64,000 nucleotides of DNA, from assembly GCF_013284055.1 (NCBI RefSeq), contig NZ_CP054143.1, forward strand, positions 1,798,001 through 1,862,000. Reading direction: 5' to 3'. Both the position numbers and the translations under genes were made by a program. Positions within the stretch are counted from its first letter, which is position 1; each line of letters begins with the position of its first letter. The notes beneath the pieces were generated by a model. That model saw only the letters and a list, made by a program, of their open reading frames with translations. It made no database searches and was not told the origin of the DNA. Origin of the DNA: Deefgea piscis (GTDB lineage: Bacteria; Pseudomonadota; Gammaproteobacteria; Burkholderiales; Chitinibacteraceae). Shown in pieces: positions 62,211-64,000 of this stretch.

Positions 62211-64000
62211 ATGCAGAATCTCTCTATCACTTCAGCTGATGTCCCGGCGTTGATTAACGCGCCGGAAGTGATTGAGGAGGCAAGCCTGTTTTTAAATGAA
62301 AAAACGGCTTACCTCAAAAATGAAGACCGAGAGATGTTGTTCTCGGCTTTTTTGTTTGCCGAGGCGGCGCATCGTGGTCAGATGCGTCAGTCTGGTGAAC
62401 CTTATATTTCTCATCCTTTAGCTGTAGCTGGCATTCTTACGCTATGGAAACTGGATGCTCAAGCTTTAGCTGCCGCTTTATTACATGATGTGATGGAAGA
62501 CAGCGGTGTAACTAAGCTGGAATTGACTGAGCGTTACGGCAAAGCCGTTGCTGAGCTTGTTGATGGTATGAGCAAAATCGACAAGTTGGAATTTCAAAGC
62601 AAAGAAGAAGCTCAAGCCGAGAATTTCCGTAAAATGCTCTTGGCCATGGCGCGTGATTTACGCGTGATGCTGATTAAGCTGGCGGATCGTTTGCATAATA
62701 TGCGTACGATGGATTCGATGCGGGCGGATAAGCAAAAACGCATTGCACGCGAAACGATGGAAATTTACGCGCCGATTGCCAATCGCATTGGTTTGAATGG
62801 TGTTTATCAAGAGCTAGATGATTTAGCGTTTAAATACATTCATCCGCGGCGATATTATGTTTTATCCAAAGCATTAAAAGCGGCTCGCGGCAATCGCCGA
62901 GAAGTACTGCAAAAAATCCTCGATTCAATTCAAGCCAAACTCCAGACTCAGCATATTGACGCTGTGGTGACTGGCCGAGAAAAAAACTTATTTTCGATTT
63001 ATCGCAAAATGCAAGAAAAGCATCTGAGCTTTTCTGAAGTCTTGGATATTTATGCGTTTCGGGTCATCGTTAAAGATGTTGCCCATTGCTATCTGACTTT
63101 AGGTGCTTTGCACGCCTTATTTAAGCCGATTCCGGGTAAGTTTAAAGATTACATTGCCATTGCTAAAACCAATGGTTATCAAAGTTTGCACACGACCTTG
63201 TTTGGCCCTTACGGTACCCCGATTGAGGTGCAAATCCGCACCAGTGAAATGCATCGCATTGCCGATGCAGGTGTAGCGAGTCACTGGATGTATAAAAGCG
63301 GTGATGAAGGTTTTTCTGAAGTTCAGCAAAAAACCCATCAATGGCTGCAGTCTTTACTTGAGCTGCAATCTGAAAGTGGTGATGCGGTTGAGTTTCTTGA
63401 GCATATCAAAGTCGATTTATTCCCGGATCAAGTGTATGTGTTTACGCCCAAAGGCACGATTTTAAGTCTGCCTAATGGCTCGACCTGCGTTGATTTTGCC
63501 TATGCCGTGCATACCGATATTGGTAACCGCTGTATTGCAGCCAAGGTGAATCACGAGTTAGTGCCGCTACGTAATAAGCTTAAAAATGGCGATCACGTTG
63601 AAATCGTAATGGCCGCGCATGCCAAGCCTAATCCAAGCTGGCTGGCGTTTGTCACCACTGGTAAAGCACGCTCGCAGATTCGGCATTTCTTGCGCACCAT
63701 GCGCTTTGATGAATCGGTGCATTTGGGCGAGCGATTGCTCAATCAGGCTTTTTCCGCCTTGCATCAGCCTTTGCAAGTCAGTGATGAGGTGTGGGAAAAA
63801 TATCTGCGCGAAAGTGGCGAAAAATCACGTGATTCGGTACTGGCTGATGTGGGTTTGGGGCAAAAATTAGGCGTGGTGGTCGCTAAGCGCTTATTGCAAT
63901 TAGCGGGCACTTGGTCGGAAGACGGGCGCCAAGGTAAAAAACCAATGTCGGTGTCGATTCGTGGTACCGAAGGCATGGCGATTCAATTTGCGCGCTGTTG
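62211..64000 (+). CDS. spoT: Bifunctional (p)ppGpp synthetase/hydrolase, 3' end outside window
   Basis: The frame opens at ATG 62211, 9 bp after rpoZ, and is still open at the edge (596 codons). It has the HD hydrolase domain with HDVMEDSG and LADRLHNMRTM, so hydrolase activity should be intact. The RelA/SpoT synthetase domain follows (LFSIYRKMQEKHLSFSEVLDIYAFRVIV, KDYIAIAKTNGYQSLHTTLFG, EVQIRTSEMHRIADAG), then a TGS domain (YVFTPKGTILSLPNGSTCVDFAYAVH). The C-terminal ACT region lies outside. Position after gmk-rpoZ is standard for spoT. Confidence 0.95.
   Translation, partial: MQNLSITSADVPALINAPEVIEEASLFLNEKTAYLKNEDREMLFSAFLFAEAAHRGQMRQSGEPYISHPLAVAGILTLWKLDAQALAAALLHDVMEDSGVTKLELTERYGKAVAELVDGMSKIDKLEFQSKEEAQAENFRKMLLAMARDLRVMLIKLADRLHNMRTMDSMRADKQKRIARETMEIYAPIANRIGLNGVYQELDDLAFKYIHPRRYYVLSKALKAARGNRREVLQKILDSIQAKLQTQHIDAVVTGREKNLFSIYRKMQEKHLSFSEVLDIYAFRVIVKDVAHCYLTLGALHALFKPIPGKFKDYIAIAKTNGYQSLHTTLFGPYGTPIEVQIRTSEMHRIADAGVASHWMYKSGDEGFSEVQQKTHQWLQSLLELQSESGDAVEFLEHIKVDLFPDQVYVFTPKGTILSLPNGSTCVDFAYAVHTDIGNRCIAAKVNHELVPLRNKLKNGDHVEIVMAAHAKPNPSWLAFVTTGKARSQIRHFLRTMRFDESVHLGERLLNQAFSALHQPLQVSDEVWEKYLRESGEKSRDSVLADVGLGQKLGVVVAKRLLQLAGTWSEDGRQGKKPMSVSIRGTEGMAIQFARC

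Noticed and set aside
1-64000. Search for tRNA, rRNA, CRISPR arrays, riboswitches and prophage or IS genes
   Set aside because: No cloverleaf, rRNA-like stretch, regularly spaced repeat array, recognisable riboswitch or transposase/integrase frame was found by eye; a covariance-model search could still reveal small RNAs.

Overview
The window looks like one continuous piece of chromosome from a mid-GC betaproteobacterium of the order Neisseriales. The nearest habit is probably Chitinibacteraceae (Chitinibacter/Deefgea-like). This rests on gene content and order (pilT-pilU, fimV, uvrA/MFS/ssb, gpmI-envC-ctpA, yggS-proC-yggT-yggU, gmk-rpoZ-spoT) and on protein style; no 16S or other marker was searched. 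I saw no rRNA, tRNA, CRISPR array, phage or intact insertion sequence. Almost every gene has an ordinary chromosomal look.

Layout. 0-2.5 kb: an incomplete secreted carbohydrate-binding-like protein, then a GtrB-like glycosyltransferase and a GtrA-like membrane protein. 2.6-6.2 kb: a YidB-like protein and a coupled HDOD / PAS-GGDEF-EAL pair. 6.5-8.4 kb: a LOG-type nucleotide hydrolase, hemG, and an intergenic region with two near-identical hairpin RNA-gene candidates in tandem. 8.4-13 kb: gpmI-envC-ctpA. 13-16.3 kb: an ArsR-type regulator, cutA-dsbD-tlpA-like and divergent fxsA. 16.3-23.5 kb: yggS-proC-yggT-yggU, pilT-pilU and fimV. 23.5-31 kb: uvrA, a GGDEF gene, a kinase-like phosphotransferase, a YajR-like transporter and ssb. 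31-36 kb: an OsmC-YcaO fusion, a GAF-GGDEF gene and hmp with an NsrR-like operator. 36-43 kb: a sigma-54 activator facing an aldehyde dehydrogenase-DUF779 operon with a clear -24/-12 promoter, then gabT-gabD. 43.5-46.7 kb: hdeA, phnF, and a DUF2975-HTH operon with a frameshifted TonB-like gene. 47-55 kb: a complete 2-aminoethylphosphonate (AEP) uptake and degradation locus. 55-64 kb: nsrR, DUF1345, HD-GYP, ecotin, a Ser/Thr kinase-phosphatase pair, yicC, and gmk-rpoZ-spoT (spoT runs off the end).

How genes fit together. The AEP locus imports AEP (PhnS/T/U-type ABC transporter), transaminates it (PhnW) and hydrolyses phosphonoacetaldehyde to acetaldehyde and phosphate (PhnX). A flavin oxidase is translationally coupled behind phnX. 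The acetaldehyde could be oxidised by the sigma-54-controlled AldB-type dehydrogenase 10 kb away. PhnF and three CTAG-centred palindromes at the phnF, phnW and transporter promoters suggest one regulon. NsrR at 55 kb and its operator-like site before hmp at 34.9 kb suggest a nitric-oxide detoxification circuit inside the window. Five genes belong to cyclic-di-GMP or HDOD signalling.

The most unusual material is non-coding: tandem duplicated small-RNA candidates at 8.07-8.36 kb; a 276-bp MITE-like element with 18-bp perfect terminal inverted repeats; a family of GGTAT-headed intergenic hairpins, two of which sit exactly 19 nt from a second 54-56 bp palindrome; and an 18-bp perfect palindrome before the DUF2975/HTH operon.
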